DNA of 20,000 bases, from positions 582,501 to 602,500 of the forward strand of contig CAJNDS010002768.1 of assembly GCA_905221605.1 (NCBI GenBank). Reading direction: 5' to 3'. The stretch's first letter is position 1, and every line of letters begins with the position of its first letter. This DNA comes from Symbiodinium natans. Taxonomy: Eukaryota; Sar; Dinophyceae; Suessiales; Symbiodiniaceae. Of this stretch, positions 1 through 7,648 are shown one piece after another. Below the pieces are notes generated by a model. That model did not search any database. It was given only the letters and a program-made list of their open reading frames with translations, and was not told the DNA's origin. Both the position numbers and the translations under genes were made by a program.

Positions 1-300
1 CAAAACCCCAAACCCTGAACCCTGAACCCCGAACCCTGAACCCGAAACGTTAGGTGTCAAAGGCCACCTGTTCTGCCCCAAGTGGCATGCAAGCCCTAAG
101 CCCCAAGCCTCCAGCAAGCCCGAAAGCCTAAACCTCAAACCCCTAAAGACCAAAAACCCTCAACACCAAAACCCCTACGCGTCTAGCCAAAGCACCTAGA
201 CTCCAACCCCAAACGAAACCTAACACCCCTAAAGCCCGAAACCCTAAACCCTAAACCCTATAAACCCTAAACTCTATTTAAACCCGAAACCGAATCCCTG
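1..300 (-). repeat. Degenerate CCCTAAA/CCCTGAA telomere-like sequence
   Basis: Heptamers and variants (CCCTGAA, CCCCGAA, CCCTATAAA) run through 1-48 and 100-300, with non-repeat sequence at about 49-97. In all repeat entries strand + means TTTAGGG reads on the given strand and - means CCCTAAA does. The many point variants suggest an old internal array and not a living chromosome end. Confidence 0.8.
50..95 (-). CDS. Candidate terminal exon, unknown protein
   Basis: On the minus strand an acceptor-like CTTAG at 96-97 is followed by 14 sense codons and a TAA stop at 50-52. The peptide ends GAEQVAFDT. It is the only good open frame in the small unique island between telomere-like repeats. It starts with one base of a split codon, which does not match the phase of the exon candidate at 308-349, so the two cannot be joined as drawn. 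No function is recognisable and chance is possible. Confidence 0.22.
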
Positions 301-307
301 AACCCAC

Positions 308-349
308 CTCGAATGTATCCGCAGTCATGTCCAGACGCAGCAGGTGAGC
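308..349 (-). CDS. Candidate internal exon, 14 codons
   Basis: This minus-strand island lies between telomeric arrays. It has an acceptor-like GCCGAG, an open frame encoding AHLLRLDMTADTFE, and a good 5' splice site, GAG followed by GTGGGT, at 301-307. Both ends are in phase 0. The downstream intron would begin GTGGGTTCAGGG and then run into the degenerate array, very like the intron start at the exon candidate 6783-6856. The function is unknown. The consensus donor makes it better than a random open frame. Confidence 0.35.
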
Positions 350-360
350 CTCGGCAGCAG

Positions 361-436
361 GGTTTGGGGTTTGGGGTTTGGGGTTTAGGGTTTAGGGTTC
401 AGGGTTCAGGGTTTAGGGTTTAGGGTTTGGGGTTTA
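361..436 (+). repeat. TTTAGGG/TTTGGGG array
   Basis: About eleven heptamers: TTTGGGG at the left, then TTTAGGG and TTCAGGG. Confidence 0.95.
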
Positions 437-571
437 AAGCTTTCTCGGTGGGATTGCTTGGCTTTTGTTGGCTTTGGGCTTTGGGTGTAGGATTGTCGGC
501 TCTTTGACACCGCTGCATCGTTTAAGTCAAACAAATTCTCAAAAACGTTTTCTTACGAGCGGTTCTAGGTC
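437..571. other. Unique island without a convincing gene
   Basis: Both minus-strand frames from about 515 downward are open into the next array, but no good splice pair or start codon decides between them. The sequence also contains TTTGGGCT-like decayed heptamers. Nothing firmer is visible. Confidence 0.5.
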
Positions 572-775
572 AACCCTAAACCCTAAACCCTAAACCCTAA
601 ACCCTAAACCCTAAACCCTAAACCCTAAACCCTAAGCCCTAAGCCCTAAACCCTAAACCCAAACCCTAAACCCTAAACCCTAAACCCTAAACCCTAAACC
701 CTAAACCCTAAACCCTAAACCCTAAACCCTAAACCCTAAACCCTAAACCCTAACCCTAAACCCTAAACCCTAAAC
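572..775 (-). repeat. CCCTAAA array, about 29 units
   Basis: A long, nearly perfect array, with two CCCTAAG units and two units missing one or two bases. Confidence 0.97.
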
Positions 776-966
776 TCTTCGGGCTGTGTTAAGAGTATTG
801 TTCCCTGCTTTGGAGTAGACCCTGAAAAAATGTCCTACTTTTGGGGTATACGTAGCTGTAACAGGAACCCAGAACCGAAAAACTCTAAAGTATAGTACTC
901 CAAGACCCAGTGTTTGTTGGTCTGGGTTTAGGATTCAAAGGGTTAAAGGGTTAATATTAAGGGGTT
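776..966. other. Unique island, weak coding signal
   Basis: The plus strand has a frame open from the array edge to TAG at 893-895, with an internal ATG at 830 (peptide start MSYFWGIRSC). No acceptor, donor or promoter supports it. TTGGAGTA at about 811 and TACTCCAA at about 896 form a short inverted pair. I regard the island as unassigned. Confidence 0.3.
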
Positions 967-1263
967 AAAGGGTTTAGGGTTTAGGGTTTAGGGCTTAGGG
1001 TTTAGGGTTTAGGGCGTTTACGGCTGAAGGCTTTGGAGGGTTTGGGTTCAGGAGTTGAGGGTTTAAGGGCTTAGCGGTGTTTGGTCAAACCCTGCAGGTT
1101 TGGGGTCCGAAAAAGCTCCAGGGGCTGGGGTTTAGGGTTTAGGGTTTAGGGTTTAGGGTTTAGGGTTTAGGGTTTAGGGTTTAGGGTTTAGGGTTTAGGG
1201 TTTAGGGTTTAGGGTTTAGGGTTTAGGGTTTAGGGTTGAGGGTTGAGGGTTGAGGGTTTAGGG
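967..1263 (+). repeat. TTTAGGG arrays flanking a degenerate stretch
   Basis: Good heptamers at about 967-1016 and a long, nearly perfect array at 1131-1263 (about 19 units, the last ones TTGAGGG). Between them, 1017-1130 is G-rich decayed repeat with no gene visible. Confidence 0.93.
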
Positions 1264-1300
1264 CACTGTTGCTTTGGAAATCTGCAGCAGCCATAGCAGT
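1264..1300 (-). CDS. Candidate first exon beginning ATGGCTGCT
   Basis: This small minus-strand island between two arrays reads MAAADFQSNS from an ATG at about 1292-1294 towards a possible GT donor (GTGCCC) at the array edge. ATG followed by GCT is a common start context in many eukaryotes. No downstream exon could be joined with confidence, so this is only a candidate. Confidence 0.2.
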
Positions 1301-1306
1301 GAAACG

Positions 1307-1394
1307 CTAAACCCTAAGCCCTAAACCCTAAACCCTAAACCCTAAACCCTAAACCCTAAACCCTAAACCCTAAACCCTAAACCCTAAACCCCTA
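1307..1394 (-). repeat. CCCTAAA array at the left edge of the lectin duplication
   Basis: About twelve units, nearly perfect. The duplicated 2.3-kb segment starts directly at its right edge (1391), and the second copy starts in the same way after the array at 3613-3693. Confidence 0.95.
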
Positions 1395-1427
1395 GTCTGC
1401 GCAAGGGGCATGAGGTATCTGCGTCGA

Positions 1428-2660
1428 TCAGAGGGCCAGCTGCAGCGAAAGGATCGCCGCAGCTGCTGCCGGCCCCAGTGCTGCTGCTGCAGCGCTGCTG
1501 CTTGCCGGAGCGGGAGTCGATTCAGCTGGGCAGAGCGACGGTGAGTAAACAACTGTCTGCAGTGAAGCAGCACAAAGCACTCCGTGCAGGTCTTCACCGG
1601 TTTGCCAGTCATGCCACTTCTGATCGTCACGCGCTTTGTCATTGATGACCACGCGAGTCTCGCTCCATCCGTCGAGACCAGCATGTACCAAAGGCTGCCA
1701 CCATTCGGTGCCATCATGCCAGCTCCACACTCCCTCGCCTTGGTAGCCAAGTAACCCAAGGGCACCCGTTTAGGGAACCAAAAAAGGGAAAAGGGGTACC
1801 ACTGGGCTACCAAGGCGCCATTGCTTTCTGCCCCAATGTAGGCAGATTTGCCGACTCCAACTGGAATCATGGCGGTCACTGCGGCATTCTCAGTTTCACT
1901 GTGGATGCTGGCAATCACGGATCCGAGTAACCTGCAATACGTGACGGAATCGTTGTAGCTGCGTTCTTGATCACTGTAGAGGAAGCACCTCTCCTCTATC
2001 AAAGACCATCCGCTCCAACAAAATGGAGAGCATGCTGTGGGCGGAATCGCTGTTACAATGCTTCGAATGGAGGCAGCACAAAGCACTCCGTGCGGGACAT
2101 CACCGGTTTGCCAGTCATGCCACTTCCGATCGTCACGCGCTTTGTCATTGATGACCACGCGAATCTCGCTCACACCGTCGAGACCACCATGTACTGCAGG
2201 CTGCCACCATTCGGTGCCATCATACCAGCTCCACACACGCGCGCCTTGGGAGCCCAGTAACCATCTCATTATGAGGGCATCCCTTTGGGGGTTGGCTACT
2301 TTTTAATGGAACCTTGAACCAAAAAAGGGAAAAGGGGTACCACTGGGCTACCCAGTGGCCATTGCTTTCTGCCCCGATGTAGGCAGATCTGCCGTCTCCA
2401 GTAGGAATCAAGCCGGTCACTGCCTCATTCTCCGTTTCGCTGTGGATGCTGGCAATCACGGACCCGAGTGAATGGCAGTACGCGACAGAATCGTCGTAAT
2501 TTCGTTCCTCAGCACTGTAGTGGAAGCACCTGTCTCCTATCAACGCCCAGCCGCCCGCGCAGCTCACAGGGCCATCCCCTCGTACGAGGGCGAGCACCAA
2601 GACATGCAGGCTGACGATGCAGAGCACTTTGTGCTTTGCAGGTGTGGCCGCCAGAGACAT
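1428..2660 (-). CDS. Secreted two-domain C-type-lectin-like protein, copy 1
   Basis: Predicted 345-residue secreted protein. The proposed exons, in transcript order, are 2360-2660, 1819-2244 and 1428-1738. The start ATG at 2660 was chosen because a signal peptide follows it directly (KVLCIVSLHVLVLALV). Two C-type-lectin-like domains follow, at about residues 34-160 and 175-310. Each shows the WxLIxxRCF opening, a Tyr-Cys pair, GSVIASIHSETEN, AYIGAESNG, WSWxDGTEWW and a final GVLC. The usual second cysteine pair is absent and the WND motif reads WHD, so calcium-dependent sugar binding is uncertain. The tail is Ala/Pro/Ser-rich and ends SLQLAL. Without introns the frame breaks in both domains at the same place. 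Removing 2245-2359 and 1739-1818 as GC-AG introns restores AESNG followed by xxVWSW in both domains. An alternative is that these are frame-disrupting insertions and the gene is broken. Confidence 0.72.
1739..1818 (-). mobile_element. Introner-like intron with inverted ends (lectin domain 2, copy 1)
   Basis: This is an 80-nt insertion in the lectin frame. The transcript-sense strand reads GCGCCTTGGTAGCC at the start and GGCTACCAAG at the end, followed by GC of the next exon. GCCTTGGTAGCC and GGCTACCAAGGC are perfect 12-base inverted repeats, with weaker pairing beyond. Exact removal as a GC-AG intron keeps the domain intact. The inside shares CCCTTTTCCCTTTTTTGGTT with the intron of domain 1. 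Confidence 0.6.
2245..2359 (-). mobile_element. Introner-like intron (lectin domain 1, copy 1)
   Basis: This 115-nt intron sits at exactly the same codon as the 80-nt intron of domain 2 and shares its 5' half. Its ends, GCCACTGGGTAGCCCAGT and ACTGGGCTCCCAAGGC, are imperfect inverted repeats, with AGCCCAGT/ACTGGGCT as the exact core. The shared position implies that the intron is older than the domain duplication. The extra 35 bases arose later, or were lost from domain 2. Confidence 0.55.
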
Positions 2661-2739
2661 GGAATGCTCCCACAGGAATGCTGCACAGTGTAAGTTCACT
2701 GAATCTATACTCCCCTTTTTTGTGAATATCCTCTTGTGG

Positions 2740-2749
2740 TTTATATAAA
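2740..2749 (-). promoter_or_regulatory. TATA-like palindrome upstream of lectin copy 1
   Basis: TTTATATAAA lies 80 bases upstream of the chosen ATG and is conserved at 5058-5067 in copy 2. A TATA role is inferred from sequence and distance only. If this is a dinoflagellate, promoters usually differ from this pattern. Confidence 0.3.
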
Positions 2750-2852
2750 CAAAAGTAAACAATGGCCAAGGGAGATATAGGAATGGCTTTGTTGAGACGT
2801 GTCTCGAAGTTGGTGTGCTGTCCTTGCCCAGACGCAGAACATAACATTCCAT

Positions 2853-3730
2853 CCTAACAGCAGGTCAAGGTCATGCGGCGGAAGTAAGGGTTTAGGGCTT
2901 GGGGTTTGGGGTTTGCGGTTTAGGGTTTAGGGTTTAGGGTTCAGGGTTTAGGGATTTGGGGTTTTGGTTTTAGGGTTTAGGGTTTACGGTTTAGGGGTCA
3001 TGAGGCGGATGAAACGGTGCAAGCCCTTACTCAAGCAGTCATACTCGGACCCCTAAGGTTGTAATCCTAACTGGCAGTTTAGGAGTGTCAGCCCCTATAC
3101 CCTCTGTCATCACTGTAAGCCTTATAAACCCGATGAGGCCCTAAGCCCTGCCCAAACCCCTAAACCCTAAACCCTGAACCCTGAACCCTAAACCCAAAAC
3201 CCTAGACCCTGAACCCTAAACCCTAAACCCTGAACCCTAAACCCCTAAACCCCTAACCCTAAACCCCTCAACCCTAAACCCCTCAACCCTAAACCCCTCA
3301 ACCCTAAACCCCTAAACCCTAAACCCTGAACCCGTAAACCCGCTATATACTCTGGTCGGATGCTTTTGGAGCTTCGTAAGCTCCGTCCCAAAGGCCCCGG
3401 ACACGCTAAATCCCAGACACTTCCCAAGCACGAGGAGTTTGGGGGCTTGGAGGGTTTAGGGTCTAGGGTTTAGGGTTGTAAAGTTTACGATTTGGGGTTT
3501 AGGGTTTTAAGCTAGCAAAGTTTCGGGCCCAGCTTTGCTGAGGCCCAGAAGAGGTGTCGGGCTTAGGGTTGCAGAGCCCCTCCGAAGGCCCTGAATCCAA
3601 ACCTTTGGGCTAAACCTTAAACGCTACACCCTAAACCCTAAACCCTAAACCCCAAGCCCTAAACCCTCGACCCTAGACCCTAAACCCTAAACCCCTAGTC
3701 TGCGCAAGGGGCATGAGGTATCTGCGTCGA
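2853..3730. other. Intergenic part of duplicated unit: mixed telomere-like arrays
   Basis: The stretch holds a TTTAGGG array at about 2886-2994, CCCTAAA at 3155-3340 (with CCCCTCAACCCTAAA variants), TTTAGGG at 3450-3520 and CCCTAAA at 3613-3693. Unique pieces such as 2998-3150 and 3341-3449 lie between them. Minus-strand frames here read GLGLRGLGLRG-type peptides translated from the repeat and are not genes. The whole stretch recurs at 5160-5960. Confidence 0.8.
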
Positions 3731-4978
3731 TCAGAGGGCCAGCTGCAGCGAAAGGATCGCCGCAGCTGTTGCCGGCCCCAGTGCTGCCGGCCCCAGTGCT
3801 GCTGCTACAGCGCTGCTGCTATCTGGAGCGGGAGTCGATTCAGCTGGGCAGAGCGACGGTGAGTAAACAACTGTCTGCAGTGAAGCAGCACAAAGCACTC
3901 CGTGCATGTCTTCACCGGTTAGCCAGTCATGCCACTTCTGATCGTCACGCGCTTTGTCATTGATGACCACGCGAGTCTCTCTCCATCCGTCGAGACCAGC
4001 ATGTACCAAAGGCTGCCACCATTCGGTGCCATCATGCCAGCTCCACACTCCCTCGCCTTGGTAGCCAAGTAACCCAAGGGCACCCGTTTAGGGAACCAAA
4101 AAAGGGAAAAGGGGTACCACTGGGCTACCAAGGCGCCATTGCTTTCTGCCCCAATGTAGGCAGATTTGCCGACTCCAACTGGAATCATGGCGGTCACTGC
4201 GGCATTCTCAGTTTCACTGTGGATGCTGGCAATCACGGATCCGAGTAACCTGCAATACGTGACGGAATCGTTGTAGCTGCGTTCTTGATCACTGTAGAGG
4301 AAGCACCTCTCCTCTATCAAAGACCATCCGCTCCAACAAAATGGAGAGCATGCTGTGGGCGGAATCGCTGTTACAATGCTTCGAAAGGAGGCAGCACAAA
4401 GCACTCCGTGCGGGACATCACCGGTTAGCCAGTCATGCCACTTCCGATCGTCACGCGCTTTGTCATTGATGACCACGCGAGTCTCGCTCACTCCGTCGAG
4501 ACCACCATGTACTGCAGGCTGCCACCATTCGGTGCCATCATACCAGCTCCACACACGCGCGCCTTGGGAGCCCAGTAACCATCTCATTATGAGGGCATCC
4601 CTTTGGGGGTTGGCTACTTTTTAAGGGAACCTTGAACCAAAAAAGGGAAAAGGGGTACCACTGGGCTACCCAGTGGCCATTGCTTTCTGCCCCGATGTAG
4701 GCAGATCTGCCGTCTCCAGTAGGAATCAAGCCGGTCACTGCCTCATTCTCCGTTTCGCTGTGGATGCTGGCAATCACGGACCCGAGTGAATGGCAGTACG
4801 CGACAGAATCGTCGTAATTTCGTTCCTCAGCACTGTAGTGGAAGCACCTGTCTCCTATCAACGCCCAGCCGCCCGCGCAGCTCACAGGGCCATCCCCTCG
4901 TACGAGGGCGAGCACCAAGACATGCAGGCTGACGATGCAGAGCACTTTGTGCTTTGCAGGTGTGGCCGCCAGAGACAT
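3731..4978 (-). CDS. Secreted two-domain C-type-lectin-like protein, copy 2
   Basis: Second copy of the lectin gene, predicted 350 residues, with exons 4678-4978, 4137-4562 and 3731-4056. Signal peptide and both lectin-like domains are as in copy 1. It differs by a handful of substitutions (for example HDWQTG becomes HDWLTG in both domains, and EDLHG becomes EDMHG) and by a five-residue tandem insertion (ALGPA) in the Ala-rich tail. No stop or frameshift separates it from copy 1, so both copies may be expressed or the pair may be very young. The two introns keep their positions and their inverted ends. Start choice and caveats are the same as for copy 1. Confidence 0.72.
4057..4136 (-). mobile_element. 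Introner-like intron (lectin domain 2, copy 2)
   Basis: Same 80-nt GC-AG intron with perfect 12-base inverted ends as at 1739-1818. Confidence 0.6.
4563..4677 (-). mobile_element. Introner-like intron (lectin domain 1, copy 2)
   Basis: Same 115-nt intron as at 2245-2359, with one visible base change (AAGGG against AATGG in plus-strand sense). Confidence 0.55.
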
Positions 4979-5057
4979 GGAATGCTCCCACAGGAATGCT
5001 GCACAGTGTAAGTTCACTGAATCTATACTCCCCTTTTTTGTGAATATCCTCTTGTGG

Positions 5058-5067
5058 TTTATATAAA
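5058..5067 (-). promoter_or_regulatory. TATA-like palindrome upstream of lectin copy 2
   Basis: TTTATATAAA, 80 bases upstream of the ATG at 4978. It is identical to the copy-1 site. Confidence 0.3.
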
Positions 5068-5161
5068 CAAAAGTAAAAAAATGGCCAAGGGAGATATTTG
5101 TTGAGACGTGTCTCGAAGTTGGTGTGCTGTCCTTGCCCAGACGCAGAACATAACATTCCAT

Positions 5162-5986
5162 CCTAACAGCAGGTCAAGGTCATGCGGCGGAAGTAAGGGT
5201 TTAGGGCTTGGGGTTTGGGGTTTGCGGTTTAGGGTTTAGGGTTTAGGGTTCAGGGTTTAGGGATTTGGGGTTTTGGTTTTAGGGTTTAGGGTTTACGGTT
5301 TAGGGGTCATGAGGCGGATGAAACGGTGCAAGCCCTTACTCAAGCAGTCATACTCGGACCCCTAAGGTTGTAATCCTAACTGGCAGTTTAGGAGTGTCAG
5401 CCCCTATACCCTCTGTCATCACTGTAAGCCTTATAAACCCGATGAGGCCCTAAGCCCTGCCCAAACCCCTAAACCCTAAACCCTGAACCCTGAACCCTAA
5501 ACCCAAAACCCTAGACCCTGAACCCTAAACCCTAAACCCTGAACCCTAAACCCCTAAACCCCTAACCCTAAACCCCTCAACCCTAAACCCCTCAACCCTA
5601 AACCCCTCAACCCTAAACCCCTAAACCCTAAACCCTAAACCCGTAAACCCGCTATATACTCTGGTCGGATGCTTTTGGAGCTTCGTAAGCTCCGTCCCAA
5701 AGGCCCCGGAGACGCTAAATCCCAGACACTTCCCAAGCACGAGGCTTGGAGGGTTTAGGGTCTAGGGTTTAGGGTTGTAGAGTTTACGATTTGGGGTTTA
5801 GGGTTTTAAGCTAGCAAAGTTTCGGGCTCAGCTTTGCTGAGGCCCAGAAGAGGTGTCGGGCTTAGGGTTGCAGAGCCCTCAACCCACCTCCGAAGGCCCT
5901 GAATCCAAACCTTTGGGCTAAACCTTAAACGCTACACCCTAAACCCTAAACCCTAAACCCTAAACCCTAAACCCTAAACCCTAAAC
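5162..5986. other. Intergenic part of unit B: mixed telomere-like arrays
   Basis: Same order of arrays as after copy 1: TTTAGGG at 5195-5303, CCCTAAA at 5463-5648, TTTAGGG at 5754-5812 and CCCTAAA at 5917-5986. No gene is seen. Confidence 0.8.
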
Positions 5987-6324
5987 TCTGGGGTTGAGGG
6001 CTTTAGGGTTCGAGGTTGAGTTCGTGGGTGCGTGACCAACCCCAGAATACCCCAGAGAAGGCAATCAACCGCATTTGTGATCCCTCGGGCGGCAAGATGA
6101 GTCTGATGAGCTAGTTCTCAGAGCAAAGAAGCTCGAGACCCAAGAGTAACCTAGGAATAAAAGGGTACCATTTTTTGGGTTTAAAGGGGCTTACAAGGGA
6201 ACCTAAACCCCAACAAAAGGGAACAAGGCCCTACTCTGATCCTAGAGCTAGTTCATGAGCCTGTTGCATTAACGGACTTCTTGCTTCTGAAGCGCTAACC
6301 ACAGATTTGCTTTGCTCCTTGTAG
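5987..6324 (+). other. Island upstream of the 6325 exon, several open frames
   Basis: Plus-strand frames are open at 6006-6113 (ending DPSGGKMSLMS and a stop) and, shifted, at 6080-6145 (DELVLRAKKLETQE). A third runs 6114-6260. Only the acceptor at the right end is convincing (see 6325-6663). The ten-mer GAGCTAGTTC occurs at 6108 and again at 6245, like a target-site duplication around a 127-bp insert. This stretch probably holds upstream exon and intron sequence of the 6325 model, but the boundaries cannot be set. Confidence 0.35.
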
Positions 6325-6663
6325 GATCTTCATATGGTTGTCAGACGATGTTCATGGGAGTTTCATGTGTGACCATTGCCAGTACCGGTCACCACGAGAT
6401 GTGTTTTTTTGCCTTCTTCTGGCTAATTGATTCAACTGGGTTTAGGGTTTAGGGTTTAGGGTCTAGGGTCTAGGGTTTAGGGTTTAGGGTTTAGGGTTTA
6501 GGGTTTAGGGTTTAGGGTTTAGGGTTTAGGGTTTAGGGTTTAGGGTTTAGGGTTTAGCAACGGAAGTGTTGCACTTGACTTCTTTCATCAAGCTCACTGT
6601 CGTAACCTCTCCAATGGCTCATGCAAACAGCCACTAGATGAAAGGCGCTGCCTAAGGTTTTAA
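6325..6663 (+). CDS. Two-exon partial gene with an all-telomeric-repeat intron
   Basis: Exon 6325-6439 follows a strong acceptor (TTTGCTTTGCTCCTTGTAG). It stays open for 37 codons (containing CQTMFMGVSC and FFAFFWLID) up to the first base of the array. Exon 6558-6663 opens directly after the array (NGSVALDFFHQAHC) and reads 34 codons to TAA at 6661-6663. The first exon ends with two bases of a codon and the second begins with one,so the frame closes exactly if 6440-6557 is spliced out. That intron is sixteen GTTTAGG units (two are GTCTAGG) plus GTTTAG. Upstream exons are missing. No domain is recognised; the Cys- and Phe-rich first exon could be part of a secreted or membrane protein. Without transcripts, chance open frames remain possible. 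Confidence 0.42.
6440..6557 (+). repeat. TTTAGGG array, proposed to be a complete GT-AG intron
   Basis: 118 bases equal 16 x 7 + 6. The array begins GTTTAGGG directly after an open exon and ends GGGTTTAG directly before the next. It contains no non-repeat base apart from two T-to-C changes. Confidence 0.9.
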
Positions 6664-6670
6664 GCTTTCA

Positions 6671-6777
6671 CCCTAAACCCTAAACCCTAAACCCTAAACC
6701 CTAAACCCTAAACCCTAAACCCCTAAACCCTAAACCCTAAACCCTGAACCCTAAACCCCTAAACCCTAAACCCGGAA
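6671..6777 (-). repeat. CCCTAAA array
   Basis: About fifteen units, with CCCCTAAA and CCCTGAA variants at the right. Confidence 0.95.
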
Positions 6778-6782
6778 CCCAC

Positions 6783-6856
6783 CCCCGAATCTGGAGCCCG
6801 TGGCCATGTTGTTGATGCCGACGACGAGGAAGCCGTCCATTCCGCCGTTCGGGATC
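6783..6856 (-). CDS. Candidate internal exon (GMDGFLVVGINNMATG)
   Basis: This minus-strand island between arrays is open throughout and has high G/C at third codon positions. It encodes IPNGGMDGFLVVGINNMATG and a few more residues. An acceptor-like GGTGGGAG lies at 6857-6864 and a consensus-like donor GGG followed by GTGGGT at 6776-6782. It starts and ends within split codons (one base each). The composition is clearly protein-like, but I recognise no family. No neighbouring exon could be joined with certainty. Confidence 0.38.
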
Positions 6857-6873
6857 CTCCCACCGATGGTCGG

Positions 6874-7009
6874 GGGTTTAGGGTTTAGGGTTTAGGGTTA
6901 AGGGTTAAGGGTTAAGGGTTTAGGGTTTAGGGTTTAGGGTTTGGGTTTGGGGTTTGGGGTTTAGGGTCTGGGGTTTGGGGTTTAGGGTTTAGGGTTTAGG
7001 GTTTAGGGG
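6874..7009 (+). repeat. TTTAGGG array with TTAAGGG and TTTGGGG variants
   Basis: About nineteen units. The right end abuts the dispersed element at 7010-7132. Confidence 0.95.
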
Positions 7010-7132
7010 GGCCTTAACATAGGGGCCTGAATGATTAGAATAGGGTTTTGGGGGGTTACTCTAGCAGAAGTACAAAGGGACCATAAGGGAATACTAGTAG
7101 TAATTAGACCACTTGTTAGGGCAATTAGGGCC
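7010..7132 (-). mobile_element. Dispersed 123-bp element with inverted ends
   Basis: The ends GGCCTTAA and TTAGGGCC are inverted with one mismatch. The interior (ATAGGGGC, GATTAGAATAG, AAAGGGACCA, AAGGGA and GTAATT, in that order) matches the element at 16467-16572 over most of its length. On the minus strand it begins GCCCTAATT after AAAG and ends GTTAAG before GC. This is the same GC-to-AAG|GC boundary form as the lectin introns. It is a likely non-autonomous element that can serve as an intron. Confidence 0.55.
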
Positions 7133-7193
7133 TTTGGTTAGGGTTTGGAATTTGGGATTTACGGGTTAGGGTTTGGGGTATAGGGTTTTCGGC

Positions 7194-7284
7194 TTAGGGG
7201 CCCTCAGCCCATCCGCACCCAAAACCCCCCGCAAGCTCGAACAAGCCTCCCGAACCGAATCTGAGCGCACTAGGCACAAGCCGC
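7194..7284 (-). CDS. Candidate terminal exon, Gly-rich
   Basis: After an acceptor-like GGGCTTTAG on the minus strand comes one base of a split codon, then 29 codons and TAA at 7194-7196 (RLVPSALRFG, then GGLFELAGGFGCGW). Upstream the same frame continues only as repeat-derived GFR-type sequence, so the exon should start here. The function is unknown. Confidence 0.3.
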
Positions 7285-7299
7285 CTAAAGCCCACTGTA

Positions 7300-7461
7300 T
7301 AACCCCAAGCCCTAAACCCTAAACCATGAACCCCCTCAACCCTAACCCCAAAACCCCTAACCCCCGAAGCCCTAAAGCCCCAACGCCCGAAAGCCACCAA
7401 AAAAACTAACGTCCTCGTCTGTATAAGCCCTAAACATCAACCATAAGTTAAACCGCTAAAC
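7300..7461 (-). repeat. Degenerate CCCTAAA/CCCCTAA sequence
   Basis: Decayed heptamers with short unique insertions. Nothing else is seen. Confidence 0.7.
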
Positions 7462-7607
7462 CCTGATTCCCTGGATTCTGAACAGTTCAGCGGCACAAGC
7501 CATGAGTCTTCTAAACGAACCCTAAACCCCAAACCCCAAACCCCAAACCCTAAACCCTAAGTCTAAAGAAAAGGCACACTCCACGCACGCGTATACCGAT
7601 GCACACC
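7462..7607 (-). CDS. Candidate two-exon fragment with a short telomeric intron
   Basis: Exon 7556-7607 follows GAGTTCAG and reads CASVYACVECAFSLDL, ending with two bases. Exon 7462-7510 follows CGTTTAG, begins with one base and reads RLMACAAELFRIQ. The frame closes across 7511-7555, a 45-nt intron made of GTTTAGGG/GTTTGGG units. Next would be a GTTTAGC donor at 7461. Intron length is at the low end for most eukaryotes. The downstream candidate at 7194-7284 does not match in phase. An alternative is that translation starts at the internal ATGGCTTGT at 7503. Confidence 0.28.
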
Positions 7608-7648
7608 CTGAACTCTACACCCAAAACCCTGAACCCGAAACCCTAACT

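Larger units (their letters stand above)
1391..3650. repeat. Tandem duplication, unit A (about 2.26 kb)
   Basis: 1391-3650 matches 3694-5960 almost base for base: 2303 bases apart at the left edge, 2318 within the gene and about 2308 at the right. The offsets change because of a 15-base insertion in the gene tail of copy 2, a 9-base deletion upstream of its start, and small indels in the spacer. Both edges lie in CCCTAAA repeat, so unequal exchange between repeats is the likely cause. Confidence 0.93.
3694..5960. repeat. Tandem duplication, unit B
   Basis: Second copy of the 1391-3650 unit, separated from it by about 40 bases of CCCTAAA repeat. It carries the second lectin gene and its flanking arrays. 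Confidence 0.93.

Noticed and set aside
776-966. Possible inverted-repeat element
   Set aside because: Only an 8-base inverted pair is found, with no target duplication and no second copy in the window.
1-1394. True chromosome end (telomere)
   Set aside because: Arrays are short, variant-rich and in both orientations, and unique sequence continues on both sides.
2220-2852. Lectin start at an upstream ATG (2852) giving 64 more residues
   Set aside because: The extra part lacks a signal peptide at its start, contains the TATA-like motif, and differs by three codons plus substitutions between copies. The ATG at 2660 is followed directly by a signal peptide.
3245-3427. Open frames made of GLGLRG/GFRV-type repeats (here and at 7194-7400, 8828-9070, 16378-16430)
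   Set aside because: They are translations of telomeric heptamers and their variants.
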